The notes under the pieces are model-generated. The model saw nothing but the letters and a program-made list of their open reading frames with translations. It did not search any database and was not told the origin of the DNA. Made by a program: the position numbers and the translations under genes. DNA of 5,825 nucleotides from an uncultured beta proteobacterium (GTDB lineage: Bacteria > Pseudomonadota > Gammaproteobacteria > Burkholderiales > Burkholderiaceae): assembly GCA_903843315.1 (NCBI GenBank), contig CAIMPQ010000052.1, positions 1 through 5,825 on the forward strand, read 5' to 3'. Every line of letters begins with the position of its first letter. Positions within the stretch are counted from its first letter, which is position 1. This document shows, in pieces, positions 1-5,825 of the stretch.

Positions 1-288
1 CTTGCGCTATTTTTAATAATACTTCCCCTAGTGTATAAAGCCACGGGATTTCGGTCATTTATTTCGCAGAAGTTTCTCTGGAAACATTTTTGGACCTTAC
101 GATTTTTGGAAGATGAATTCAGAAGCGCCACTACTAAAACTGAAATTGAATTGATTGTTGAAAGACTTCAAAATTTAGAGCTGGTCGTGGCAAATACTTG
201 GGTTGAAGATAAAGATATGCGCCATTACTACAATTTAACTAGATGCATTGCCGGCGCAATCAGTGAGGCCAAGAAAAAGCTAGGGTAA
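1..288 (+). CDS. C-terminal fragment of a probable TAXI-family TRAP transporter solute-binding protein (5' truncated)
   Basis: The reading frame is open from base 1 to a TAA at 286-288, so this is the 3' end of a gene that starts before the window. The GTG at 31 is internal, not a real start: the hydrophobic run LALFLIILPLVYK crosses it and looks like the end of a transmembrane helix. After it come a basic/aromatic stretch (FLWKHFWTLRFLEDEF), a helical region with coiled-coil character (ELIVERLQNLELVVAN) and a basic tail ending in KKKLG. This order (membrane helix, a motif like YGELKxLE, a LDxLE-type helix, then YxLRxHI before the end) recalls the C-terminal extension of membrane-anchored TAXI solute-binding proteins, which bind organic acids for TRAP-T uptake. 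The ligand-binding domain lies outside the window, so the call rests on the tail alone. The last motif is diverged (YYNLTRCIAGAI). Another membrane protein with a cytoplasmic coiled-coil tail remains possible. Confidence 0.55.
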   Translation, partial: LALFLIILPLVYKATGFRSFISQKFLWKHFWTLRFLEDEFRSATTKTEIELIVERLQNLELVVANTWVEDKDMRHYYNLTRCIAGAISEAKKKLG

Positions 289-304
289 AGATTTAGCGCT
301 CAGA

Positions 305-1504
305 TTAATACAAAAGTCCTACTTCCAGCATTCCTCTGGTCTGAGTGTTGTTAGTCCCAGTAGCACCGAACGCAGATCCTGCCAAGGGGTTAAAGGTTTT
401 TACAAATGACAGCTCCACCCGGGCAAATGTTCTACCCGATTGAATGGTTGGCGTAATGGTGGCAGACCAAGCAGAACTTCCAGGGCCATACATTGGTCCG
501 GCCGGAAGATTTGGATTGAGACTATTGCCATAACTGGATTGATACTCTAGTCGCGTAGGAATGGAAATGTGCCTATTTGGGGCTACGCCGTTGGTTAAAG
601 GGTCAACGTGATAAGTGGTTAGAACTGCATACCCAACTGTTCCTGAATTTCCATAAAGCCCAATATTGGGGTTAGAAGGTATATAGGTGTATTGAAAATA
701 AGGCTTAACGGACCAGCGATCACCCGTATATTGATAAATTAAATTACTAATCTGAGAATTGTTTTGCAATAAAGGAGTCGCTGTAGTATTTGTGGAATTT
801 CCAGACATGGAGCCAGTCCATGAAACAGTAAATTCACTAGTCTTACTGGTTTTAATATTTACTAAGCCGCCAATCCAGTTATAAACCCCGGAATAAGCGC
901 CATCATTAACGCTTAGGGCTGCAGATACATTCCCCTCCTGGTAATTTACTTGGACTCCACGGCTAACAGAGTTGGTTTGTGTCCAAAGCAAACCTCGCTG
1001 AATATTGGGGTTCTCATAAGTAAACGCGGCCTCTAGGCCACCCATAGAGGGGAGCTTTCCTAAAGAAATAGACCAGTCTTTAGTTACTGATAATGCAATG
1101 TAAGCTTCTGGCATATAGCCAAAGGTAGATTCTGTAAAAGTGCTTGATCTGATATATGCCTGCCCCAACGCGGCAAGGGAGTATGAGCCAGCTAAAACAA
1201 ACACCTTAAGAGGACCATCGGTTTTCTGAATATTCGCTTGCAAATTGGTAAAAGCTGCATAGCTTGAATAATTAGAGGCCACCGGATTGGACTGCTGAAA
1301 ACCTAAGCCGGTTGCTATCGCCTGAACTGACCAGTCGCCATACGTTTCAGACTGAATATTCAGTGGGTTAGGTCGAAATTGGAGGGTATCGCCCATGACA
1401 TATCCCACTATGGGATCGGGAAGATACTCATCAGCATAGCTTGTGGTGCTTACAAAAAAAACTGCTATCGACAATGAGAGGTGCCTTATGAATAGTCGAC
1501 TCAC
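305..1504 (-). CDS. Outer membrane β-barrel protein, OmpL-like porin-2 (BBP2) type
   Basis: This 399-residue protein probably forms an outer-membrane β-barrel for solute passage; the substrate cannot be read from sequence. Residues 1-24 form a signal peptide: R3, R7 and H8, a hydrophobic core LSLSIAVFFV, and an AxA-like cleavage site TSYA before DEYL. The mature part is rich in Ser, Asn, Thr, Gly and Tyr, with many alternating polar/hydrophobic strands. Residues 148-160 (LGKLPSMGGLEAA) and 168-188 (IQRGLLWTQTNSVSRGV and following) match the layout I associate with the putative β-barrel porin-2 family: a GK strand, a turn, then NxxRSLL and a G-V strand. The chain ends in GLLY, a terminal aromatic residue as BAM substrates usually have, although Phe is commoner. 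The start is GTG at 1504-1502. An in-frame TGA lies three codons upstream, so nothing longer is possible, and the next candidate (TTG, codon 11) would destroy the signal peptide. No strong Shine-Dalgarno sequence precedes the GTG. The gene is convergent with the one before it. Confidence 0.72.
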   Translation of the reverse strand: MSRLFIRHLSLSIAVFFVSTTSYADEYLPDPIVGYVMGDTLQFRPNPLNIQSETYGDWSVQAIATGLGFQQSNPVASNYSSYAAFTNLQANIQKTDGPLKVFVLAGSYSLAALGQAYIRSSTFTESTFGYMPEAYIALSVTKDWSISLGKLPSMGGLEAAFTYENPNIQRGLLWTQTNSVSRGVQVNYQEGNVSAALSVNDGAYSGVYNWIGGLVNIKTSKTSEFTVSWTGSMSGNSTNTTATPLLQNNSQISNLIYQYTGDRWSVKPYFQYTYIPSNPNIGLYGNSGTVGYAVLTTYHVDPLTNGVAPNRHISIPTRLEYQSSYGNSLNPNLPAGPMYGPGSSAWSATITPTIQSGRTFARVELSFVKTFNPLAGSAFGATGTNNTQTRGMLEVGLLY

Positions 1505-1528
1505 TTCAGCTCAGTCTTGTCTTCTTTA

Positions 1529-1557
1529 ACTAAATTCATTACAGGGCATCCCGTCAA
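1529..1557 (-). promoter_or_regulatory. Candidate σ70 promoter for the porin-like gene
   Basis: On the minus strand, TTGACG (1557-1552, five of six to the -35 consensus) is followed after 17 bases by TTTAGT (1534-1529, four of six to the -10 consensus). Transcription would begin roughly 20 bases before the GTG start at 1504, giving a short leader. This is a match by eye to consensus only. Confidence 0.4.
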
Positions 1558-1625
1558 TCTTCCGTAATTCCTAGGAGTCAGATCCTATTTTTAATGTTTC
1601 TGAAGCCCATCATCCCTGAAAAGGG

Positions 1626-1655
1626 CTGATATCTCTTTTATAGCCTTATTATAAT
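1626..1655 (+). promoter_or_regulatory. Candidate σ70 promoter for the DUF4239 gene, with -10 inside a palindrome
   Basis: A perfect TATAAT (1650-1655) lies 18 bases after CTGATA (1626-1631, four of six to TTGACA) and about 33 bases before the ATG at 1688. The TATAAT sits in a 14-bp perfect palindrome, CTTATTATAATAAG (1645-1658), so a second TATAAT reads on the opposite strand. The palindrome could be chance AT-rich symmetry or an operator covering the -10 element. Confidence 0.45.
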
Positions 1656-1687
1656 AAGCCTATTAACCCTCAGACATTGCGAATGCC

Positions 1688-2491
1688 ATGTACAGTTTCT
1701 TCAGATCCATGTCAGATTTAGAAATATTCATTCTGATCCCCTTATCTGCCTGCCTAACTCTACTGATTATCACTTTGATAATGCGTCGCTTTAAGCACGT
1801 TCTTTTTTCAGACAATTACGACAGCAGCGTTCTTGATACCGCAACCCAAAATACAATGTCAGGTGCTTATGTGGTTTTGGGTTTCGTTCTGGTTCTTGCA
1901 ATGACCACCCTTTCTGAGCTTGATAGCAAAATCTCCCAAGAGGCTACTGCCATTCGCAGCCTTGAAAGACTTCTGGTTCTCGAGGGTAGTAAAGATTCTT
2001 TTACTTCTCGTACCTACCTAGTTAAATATGTTGATTCTGTTCTCAATGAAGAATGGCCCTTGATCAGAATTAGTGGCGCAAATCCGAAAACTGCAGAGGC
2101 TATCAAAAACTTTTTTACTAGTTTAGATAACATCAATCCAAAAGATGGAAAAGATATAGTGGTCTATTCAAAGATTTTAGATCGCTCAGATGAAGTAGCA
2201 AAGTTACGCAACGCTAGACTTTTTAGCGTACAAAATGATTTACCCGCTGCTTTTTACTTTGTTAGCTTATTCAGTATTTTGGGTGTCTTACTTATTTGCT
2301 CACTTCGCCTCGTTGAGGCTACTGCCATGAGGGTATTTGCATTAACTATTCAAATTGTGATGCTCACTATTATGTTCAGCGCTGTATTGGTTATCGATCT
2401 ACCCTATTTAGGTGATACGGTGAGTTCCCCCGAACCCATTGTATTAATTCATGAGAGCATGAAAAAAAGGGTTGGACTCCATAACGAGTAA
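1688..2491 (+). CDS. DUF4239 (bestrophin-like) family integral membrane protein
   Basis: This 267-residue inner-membrane protein has the layout of the DUF4239 family, which is described as bestrophin-like; its molecular function is not established. I see four hydrophobic segments, near residues 13-32, 58-76, 188-206 and 216-236, with a soluble region of about 110 residues between the second and third. Family-type features are GF in the second helix (G65-F66), an acidic EAT just after it (E85-A86-T87), the helix containing Y114 and E122-W123-P124, an Arg-rich stretch before helix 3 (R174, R177) and D237-LPYLG after helix 4, where relatives often have a DxPF-G motif. The start at 1688 has only a poor Shine-Dalgarno sequence. 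The next ATG (1709) has none better and leaves helix 1 intact, so the true start could be seven codons later. The following gene begins 36-39 bases downstream on the same strand with no terminator visible between, so the two are probably co-transcribed. Confidence 0.75.
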   Translation: MYSFFRSMSDLEIFILIPLSACLTLLIITLIMRRFKHVLFSDNYDSSVLDTATQNTMSGAYVVLGFVLVLAMTTLSELDSKISQEATAIRSLERLLVLEGSKDSFTSRTYLVKYVDSVLNEEWPLIRISGANPKTAEAIKNFFTSLDNINPKDGKDIVVYSKILDRSDEVAKLRNARLFSVQNDLPAAFYFVSLFSILGVLLICSLRLVEATAMRVFALTIQIVMLTIMFSAVLVIDLPYLGDTVSSPEPIVLIHESMKKRVGLHNE

Positions 2492-2520
2492 TTTCCTTTT
2501 TTCATTCTAAGCAGAACCTT

Positions 2521-2533
2521 AGGAGTAATGATG
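2521..2533 (+). promoter_or_regulatory. Shine-Dalgarno site choosing between two adjacent ATG codons
   Basis: AGGAG (2521-2525) is followed by tandem ATG codons at 2528 and 2531. The first is only 2 bases from AGGAG and the second is 5 bases away, which is the more usual spacing, so I place the start at 2531. The difference is one Met. Confidence 0.6.
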
Positions 2534-3421
2534 TCTAACAATTATGAAATTCTTCAGGGCAACATTACCCGCAATAGGCGTTTATCTGCTCGTAAAATTT
2601 ACATCATCTGCTCTGAAGTTAGGGTTCGTAAAAATGTGCGCTTAATCATTGAAGATGGGACTACCCTTCTAATCCAAAATGGAAAGTTACCTAAAGCGCA
2701 CTTACTGCGAGCCGCTCTGATTTTTGATCAAGGCTCAATCTTGCGAGCACAACGTTTTACTGTTAAAGCTTGTGATAGTGATTTTCGGCCAGTTAGAACC
2801 GCTGATAATGGCGGCATTTGGTTTTTAGGGAACTACCGAACTGCCAGCAAAGATAAGTTGAGCGTTAAGGTAAACCGTAAAAACCCGCTTTCATCGTTCA
2901 AGGCTGAGATGATTAGCAGCCACTACTTAGGGCGCCGCGACCCCTTGAAGGAAACAACTCGGACCAAAGTAGTTGACGATGATATTGATGGGTTTTCAGT
3001 ATTGGGAGTTGGTCCTGATGAATGGCAAATCTCAGAAGTACGAAGTTTTTATTCTGGGGATGATGGTTTTGATGTTACTAACTCACACATTAAGCTAGAT
3101 CGACTCAGAGTCCTTACACCCACAGAGGATGGAATTAATTTAAGCTCCAGTCGCTTAGAAATCCGACGCAGCCTTACTGTGGACGTAAGCAAGACGGACT
3201 ATACCGATCGCGATGTCTTTGACTTTGAAACAGATAACGGAGCCTGTTATCTCGAAATTGCTCAGCACTGTCATGTAGATCTGAAGGGAATCTTTGGGGA
3301 TGAGGTAGTTCTCAGTTCACAAGATCTTCCCAAGATCCCAAAGAATCTCGAGAGAAGTTATCGGTTTAAGGGTGTTAGCCGAAAAGCCGCCTCTTTAATT
3401 TACAGCATCAATCTGGATTGA
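2531..3421 (+). CDS. Hypothetical protein with right-handed β-helix-like repeats, no signal peptide
   Basis: I do not recognise a named family. The product is 296 residues from the ATG at 2531, or 297 from 2528. It has no signal peptide or membrane segment and many basic residues in the first half, so it is probably cytoplasmic. The sequence is mostly short β-strands separated by turns, as in parallel β-helix (pectin-lyase-like) proteins. Residues 22-50 give IYIICSEVRVRKNVRLII then EDGTTLLIQNG, a pattern common in the first coils of such folds, and residues 94-100 give GGIWFLG. A motif DG-[FI]-x-[VL] recurs near residues 153, 178 and 200 (DGFSV, DGFDV, DGINL), spaced 25 and 22 residues, close to one helical turn; the middle copy, SGDDGFDV, resembles the SxDDG turn of polygalacturonase-type helices. 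I see no convincing catalytic set, so binding or scaffolding is as likely as polysaccharide cleavage. It probably shares a transcript with the upstream DUF4239 gene. Confidence 0.6.
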   Translation: MSNNYEILQGNITRNRRLSARKIYIICSEVRVRKNVRLIIEDGTTLLIQNGKLPKAHLLRAALIFDQGSILRAQRFTVKACDSDFRPVRTADNGGIWFLGNYRTASKDKLSVKVNRKNPLSSFKAEMISSHYLGRRDPLKETTRTKVVDDDIDGFSVLGVGPDEWQISEVRSFYSGDDGFDVTNSHIKLDRLRVLTPTEDGINLSSSRLEIRRSLTVDVSKTDYTDRDVFDFETDNGACYLEIAQHCHVDLKGIFGDEVVLSSQDLPKIPKNLERSYRFKGVSRKAASLIYSINLD

Positions 3422-3509
3422 TTACAGTTAGCAGTTCAGCATTCGCGCCCATCACTGTAGCCCAGAGGGCAGCTTACCCACTGTTGTCGCACTTATTTCT
3501 AATGTAATT

Positions 3510-3538
3510 TTGATAAACTCAATGGGTATCCCTACGAT
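3510..3538 (+). promoter_or_regulatory. Candidate σ70 promoter for the decarboxylase gene
   Basis: TTGATA (3510-3515, five of six to consensus) is separated by exactly 17 bases from TACGAT (3533-3538, four of six). Transcription would start near 3545, leaving a leader of about 45 bases before the ATG at 3590. The rest of the 168-base gap from 3422 shows only a weak GCCC-AGA-GGGC hairpin (3460-3470) without a T-run, and no riboswitch that I can recognise. Confidence 0.5.
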
Positions 3539-3589
3539 TTTGACTAGTCTCAATATCCTTATTTCTGACCCTATCGCCTTGAGATAAAT

Positions 3590-5224
3590 ATGCCGCATAC
3601 GAATATGACTACTATTCCTGAGTTTCTAATCCGCAGATTTAAAGAACGTGGAGTTAGTGAAGGATTTGGTATTGTGGGTGACTATGCCCTTCGCTTATTT
3701 GATCGCTTAGAGCACCATGGTTTTCCAATACTAGTAACCGCGGATGAGCAAGGAGCGGCATTTGCAGCAGATGCGTATGCCCGTTTAAGGGGTCTTGGAG
3801 TATGTGCTGTCACCTATTCCGTTGGTGGTCTCAAAGTAGTGAATGCAACTGCTGGAGCATGGGCAGAAAACGTGCCTTTACTAGTGATCAGCGGTGCCCC
3901 AGGAATCAAGGAACGCAAAGGCGATCCACTGATTCATCATAAGGTGAAAAATTTTGATACCCAATTAGATGTTTTTCGCGACATCACCATTGCTCAAGCG
4001 GTCCTCAGTAATTCTCTAACTGCTGCTCAAGAAATTGATCGCGTGCTCTCGGAGATGATTGCGCAACAACGACCTGGTTATATTGAAATACCAAGAGATA
4101 TGGTTGATCTGCCTATTAATGATATCGATACCGCCTTGGAGATTGAGTTACCCAGAGTAGATTCAGCACGCTTGGAATTGGCGGTTATTGAAACCCTTCA
4201 CTTATTGCAAGATCCCGGCAATGCAGTTGCAGCAGTTGGTGTCATGGCATTACGACGCGGACTTCAAAGGGACATTCTTAATTTTTGCGAAACCTTTGGT
4301 ATACCCCTTGCTACTACCTCCCTCTCAAAGGGCACAATCACTGAACGACATCCGCTATCCATTGGCGTCTATATGGGTGCTGTAAGCCCCAAGAAGGTTG
4401 TAGAAAAAGTAGAAAGCGCAAAACCACTCATTACTTTTGGTGCACCTTATGCTGATTTATTAATGGGCGGATTTACCGATCATATTAATGTGGCCAACCT
4501 CATCGAATGCACAGACACTTATGTCAGAATTGGGTATCGCACTTACGAACATGTTCCTCTTTGGGCTTTCTTACCGGCTCTGATTAAAGCGGCTAAAAAG
4601 AATGATTACCATGAGAATGGCCAAGGCTTACCACTCTCGCCTGTGTTTATTCCGCAGAAAAATCAAGTGCTGACTGTGGAGAGAATCATGAACTGTGTGT
4701 CTGCGGCTATTGGCGAGAATCATGGCTTATTAATAGAGCCAGGGGACTGTTTATTTGCCTCCGTTGAATTAATGGCTCCATCCTGGACTCTCTCAAGCGC
4801 TTTTTATGCAAGCATGGGTTACGCAGTACCAGCTGCATTGGGAGCGGGCAAAGCGGATCCAAAGACAAGACCCGTTGTATTGGTAGGGGATGGTGCCTTT
4901 CTGATGACGGGGCTTGAATCCTTAAGCGCTGCCTATCACGGCATAAATCCAATTATCCTGGTGATTGATAACAAGGGTTATGGAACACAAAGACCGATGA
5001 TGGATGGTCCTTTTAATGACATCCCCCTATTACGCTCTGAGCTTTTACCAAAGGCCTTTGGTCTGGGGGTTGGTATTTTATGTGAAGACGAAGAACAGCT
5101 TCAGGCTGCTTTGATACAAGCAATAAGCCAAGAGGAGTTGTTCATCATTCGGGCCTGTGTCACCCCTGGAACCTATAGTCCTGCATTGTTACGCTTGACT
5201 GATGCCCTAAAAAAACGACTCTAG
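3590..5224 (+). CDS. Thiamine-diphosphate-dependent 2-keto-acid decarboxylase, phenylpyruvate/indolepyruvate decarboxylase-like
   Basis: The 544-residue length is typical of the pyruvate/indolepyruvate decarboxylase family, cytoplasmic Mg-ThDP enzymes that convert a 2-keto acid to an aldehyde and CO2. The order is Pyr domain (about 1-172), central domain (about 195-330) and PP domain (about 365-525). E53 in ADEQGAAFAADAYAR is the expected ThDP-activating Glu. G30-D31-Y32 and H116-H117 match the catalytic Asp and His-His of the decarboxylases, which separates this protein from acetolactate synthases. The cofactor motif runs G433-D434-G435, then 24 residues, then D460-N461 with G463. The active-site Glu of pyruvate decarboxylases (GYTIE) is replaced by Q467 (GYGTQ); from memory, Azospirillum phenylpyruvate decarboxylase also lacks it. 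Shared text such as HH-x5-DTQxxVFR-x-IT and PGDCLF points the same way, so aromatic keto acids are the likelier substrates, though this is inferred. The ATG at 3590 is chosen because TTGAGA precedes it by about 6 bases; M6 (3605) has no ribosome site. No aminotransferase or aldehyde dehydrogenase adjoins it. Confidence 0.82.
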   Translation: MPHTNMTTIPEFLIRRFKERGVSEGFGIVGDYALRLFDRLEHHGFPILVTADEQGAAFAADAYARLRGLGVCAVTYSVGGLKVVNATAGAWAENVPLLVISGAPGIKERKGDPLIHHKVKNFDTQLDVFRDITIAQAVLSNSLTAAQEIDRVLSEMIAQQRPGYIEIPRDMVDLPINDIDTALEIELPRVDSARLELAVIETLHLLQDPGNAVAAVGVMALRRGLQRDILNFCETFGIPLATTSLSKGTITERHPLSIGVYMGAVSPKKVVEKVESAKPLITFGAPYADLLMGGFTDHINVANLIECTDTYVRIGYRTYEHVPLWAFLPALIKAAKKNDYHENGQGLPLSPVFIPQKNQVLTVERIMNCVSAAIGENHGLLIEPGDCLFASVELMAPSWTLSSAFYASMGYAVPAALGAGKADPKTRPVVLVGDGAFLMTGLESLSAAYHGINPIILVIDNKGYGTQRPMMDGPFNDIPLLRSELLPKAFGLGVGILCEDEEQLQAALIQAISQEELFIIRACVTPGTYSPALLRLTDALKKRL

Positions 5225-5256
5225 ATAGCTACTAAAGAGCTTATTGCTATAAATAT

Positions 5257-5271
5257 CACCTGTTTTAGGTG
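5257..5271 (+). terminator. Small hairpin after the decarboxylase gene, possible weak terminator
   Basis: CACCT (5257-5261) pairs perfectly with AGGTG (5267-5271) around the loop GTTTT. Only a mixed CTTATTG follows rather than a real T-run, so intrinsic termination would be weak. The 8-base direct repeat GCTTATTG (5239-5246 and 5271-5278) brackets the hairpin. A TATAAA (5248-5253) just before it lacks a usable -35 partner, so the hairpin could equally lie in a leader for the next gene. Confidence 0.28.
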
Positions 5272-5340
5272 CTTATTGTGGAATCGGGACTGAAGATCAC
5301 CATAAGGCAAAAAAAGCTTCCTCACACTAAAATGGGGACT

Positions 5341-5825
5341 ATGACCAAGATACCAGAACTACTAGCCCCTGCCGGCAGCCTAGCCATGCTTCGCACTGCT
5401 TTCGAATTTGGAGCAGATGCCATTTATGCTGGGCAACCCCGTTACTCACTGCGTGTGCGAAATAATGACTTTGGCAAGATTGAAGTGTTGCAGCAAGGGA
5501 TTGATACAGCCCATGGGTTAGGTAAGAAGTTTTATCTGGTTTCCAATTTGCTGCCCCATGGTGCGAAGACTCGCACCTACATTAAAGATATGTCGCCAGT
5601 CGTTGCCCTTGGACCGGATGCCCTCATCATGTCCGATCCTGGGCTCATCATGATGGCAAGAGAAGCATGGCCAGATATGCCGATTCATTTATCTGTTCAA
5701 GCCAACACTGTGAATGGTGCCTCAGCAAAATTTTGGCGCTCTGTGGGTATTAGTAGAGTCATTTTGTCTCGCGAACTCTCCTTCGATGAAATTGAAGAGG
5801 TACGTCAAGACTGTCCAGAGATGGA
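5341..5825 (+). CDS. trhP: TrhP (YegQ) tRNA 5-hydroxyuridine modification protein, peptidase U32 family (3' truncated)
   Basis: The first 161 residues of a U32-family protein are present and the frame is open at the window end; relatives are about 450 residues. TrhP acts in the prephenate-dependent, iron-sulfur-dependent formation of 5-hydroxyuridine at the wobble position (U34) of tRNAs. The match to E. coli YegQ is strong throughout: PELLAPAGS at residues 5-13, DAIYAGQPRYSLRVRNNDF at 26-44, GPDALIMSDPGLIM at 91-104, PIHLSVQAN at 114-122 and VILSRELS at 140-147. The cysteines expected to hold the cluster lie beyond the window. I chose the ATG at 5341 because the conserved family begin sits right after it. 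An in-frame ATG at 5332 would add three residues (MGT); the GGGGA at 5334-5338 is only 2 bases from the 5341 ATG, so neither start is well supported by ribosome-site spacing. The gene lies 116 bases after the decarboxylase on the same strand, with no visible functional link. Confidence 0.9.
   Translation, partial: MTKIPELLAPAGSLAMLRTAFEFGADAIYAGQPRYSLRVRNNDFGKIEVLQQGIDTAHGLGKKFYLVSNLLPHGAKTRTYIKDMSPVVALGPDALIMSDPGLIMMAREAWPDMPIHLSVQANTVNGASAKFWRSVGISRVILSRELSFDEIEEVRQDCPEM

Noticed and set aside
276..297. Possible intrinsic terminator for the minus-strand porin gene (GCTA, loop, TAGC, then T-run on the minus strand)
   Set aside because: The stem has only 4 bp with an 11-base loop and lies within the 3' end of the convergent gene; too weak to annotate.
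1572..1592. TAGGA/TCCTA inverted repeat followed by five Ts in the divergent spacer
   Set aside because: It resembles a terminator, but no plus-strand transcript is expected to end here and the AT-rich 5-bp stem is weak; likely chance.
1604..1627. AGCCC/GGGCT pairing and a nested CCCT-GAAA-AGGG hairpin upstream of the DUF4239 gene
   Set aside because: The stems are 4-5 bp, mutually exclusive, and lie upstream of or overlap the predicted -35, so they would not be in the transcript; no RNA family recognised.
4188..4385. 65-codon plus-strand open frame inside the decarboxylase gene
   Set aside because: It is out of frame within a strongly conserved enzyme gene, has no ribosome site and its translation resembles no protein; it is a shadow frame.
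4707..4952. 81-codon minus-strand open frame opposite the decarboxylase PP domain
   Set aside because: It lies antisense to the conserved cofactor-binding region; its Arg/Leu/Pro-rich low-complexity translation is typical of a shadow frame.
5276..5306. Promoter candidate for trhP (TTGTGG, 19-base gap, CATAAG)
   Set aside because: Only three of six -35 positions match, and the spacer is long; not distinguishable from background.

Overview
The window looks like ordinary chromosomal DNA from a moderately AT-rich Gram-negative bacterium. An outer-membrane β-barrel gene with a signal peptide, a likely TAXI-type TRAP transporter component, a DUF4239 membrane protein and a YegQ/TrhP-type U32 protein together suggest a betaproteobacterium. 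A Burkholderiales freshwater lineage such as Polynucleobacter would fit; this is an inference from gene content and apparent base composition, not from any search.

Layout: (1) 1-288 (+) is the 3' end of a gene that resembles the C-terminal membrane-anchor region of TAXI-family solute-binding proteins. (2) 305-1504 (-) is a porin-like outer membrane protein, convergent with the first gene and only 16 bases from it. (3) 1505-1687 is a divergent promoter region. It holds a consensus TATAAT embedded in a 14-bp perfect palindrome on the rightward side and a TTGACG-based promoter candidate on the leftward side. (4) 1688-2491 and about 2531-3421 (+) form a likely two-gene unit: a four-helix DUF4239 (bestrophin-like) membrane protein, then a signal-less protein of β-helix character that I cannot assign to a known family. 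(5) 3422-3589 carries a good σ70 promoter candidate. (6) 3590-5224 (+) is a thiamine-diphosphate-dependent 2-keto-acid decarboxylase, most like phenylpyruvate/indolepyruvate decarboxylases. (7) 5225-5340 carries a small hairpin. (8) 5341 to the window end (+) is the start of a TrhP (YegQ) peptidase-U32 family tRNA hydroxylation protein.

The genes do not form one obvious pathway. The decarboxylase appears to be a stand-alone unit that could turn an aromatic keto acid into its aldehyde (an auxin-type or fusel-type route). TrhP is a housekeeping tRNA modification factor. The least explained part is the DUF4239 and β-helix-like pair: a membrane protein of unknown function placed 36-39 bases before a probably cytoplasmic protein with three DG-[FI]-x-[VL] repeats. 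I see no mobile element, CRISPR array, tRNA or rRNA, and no convincing case for a wholly new system.
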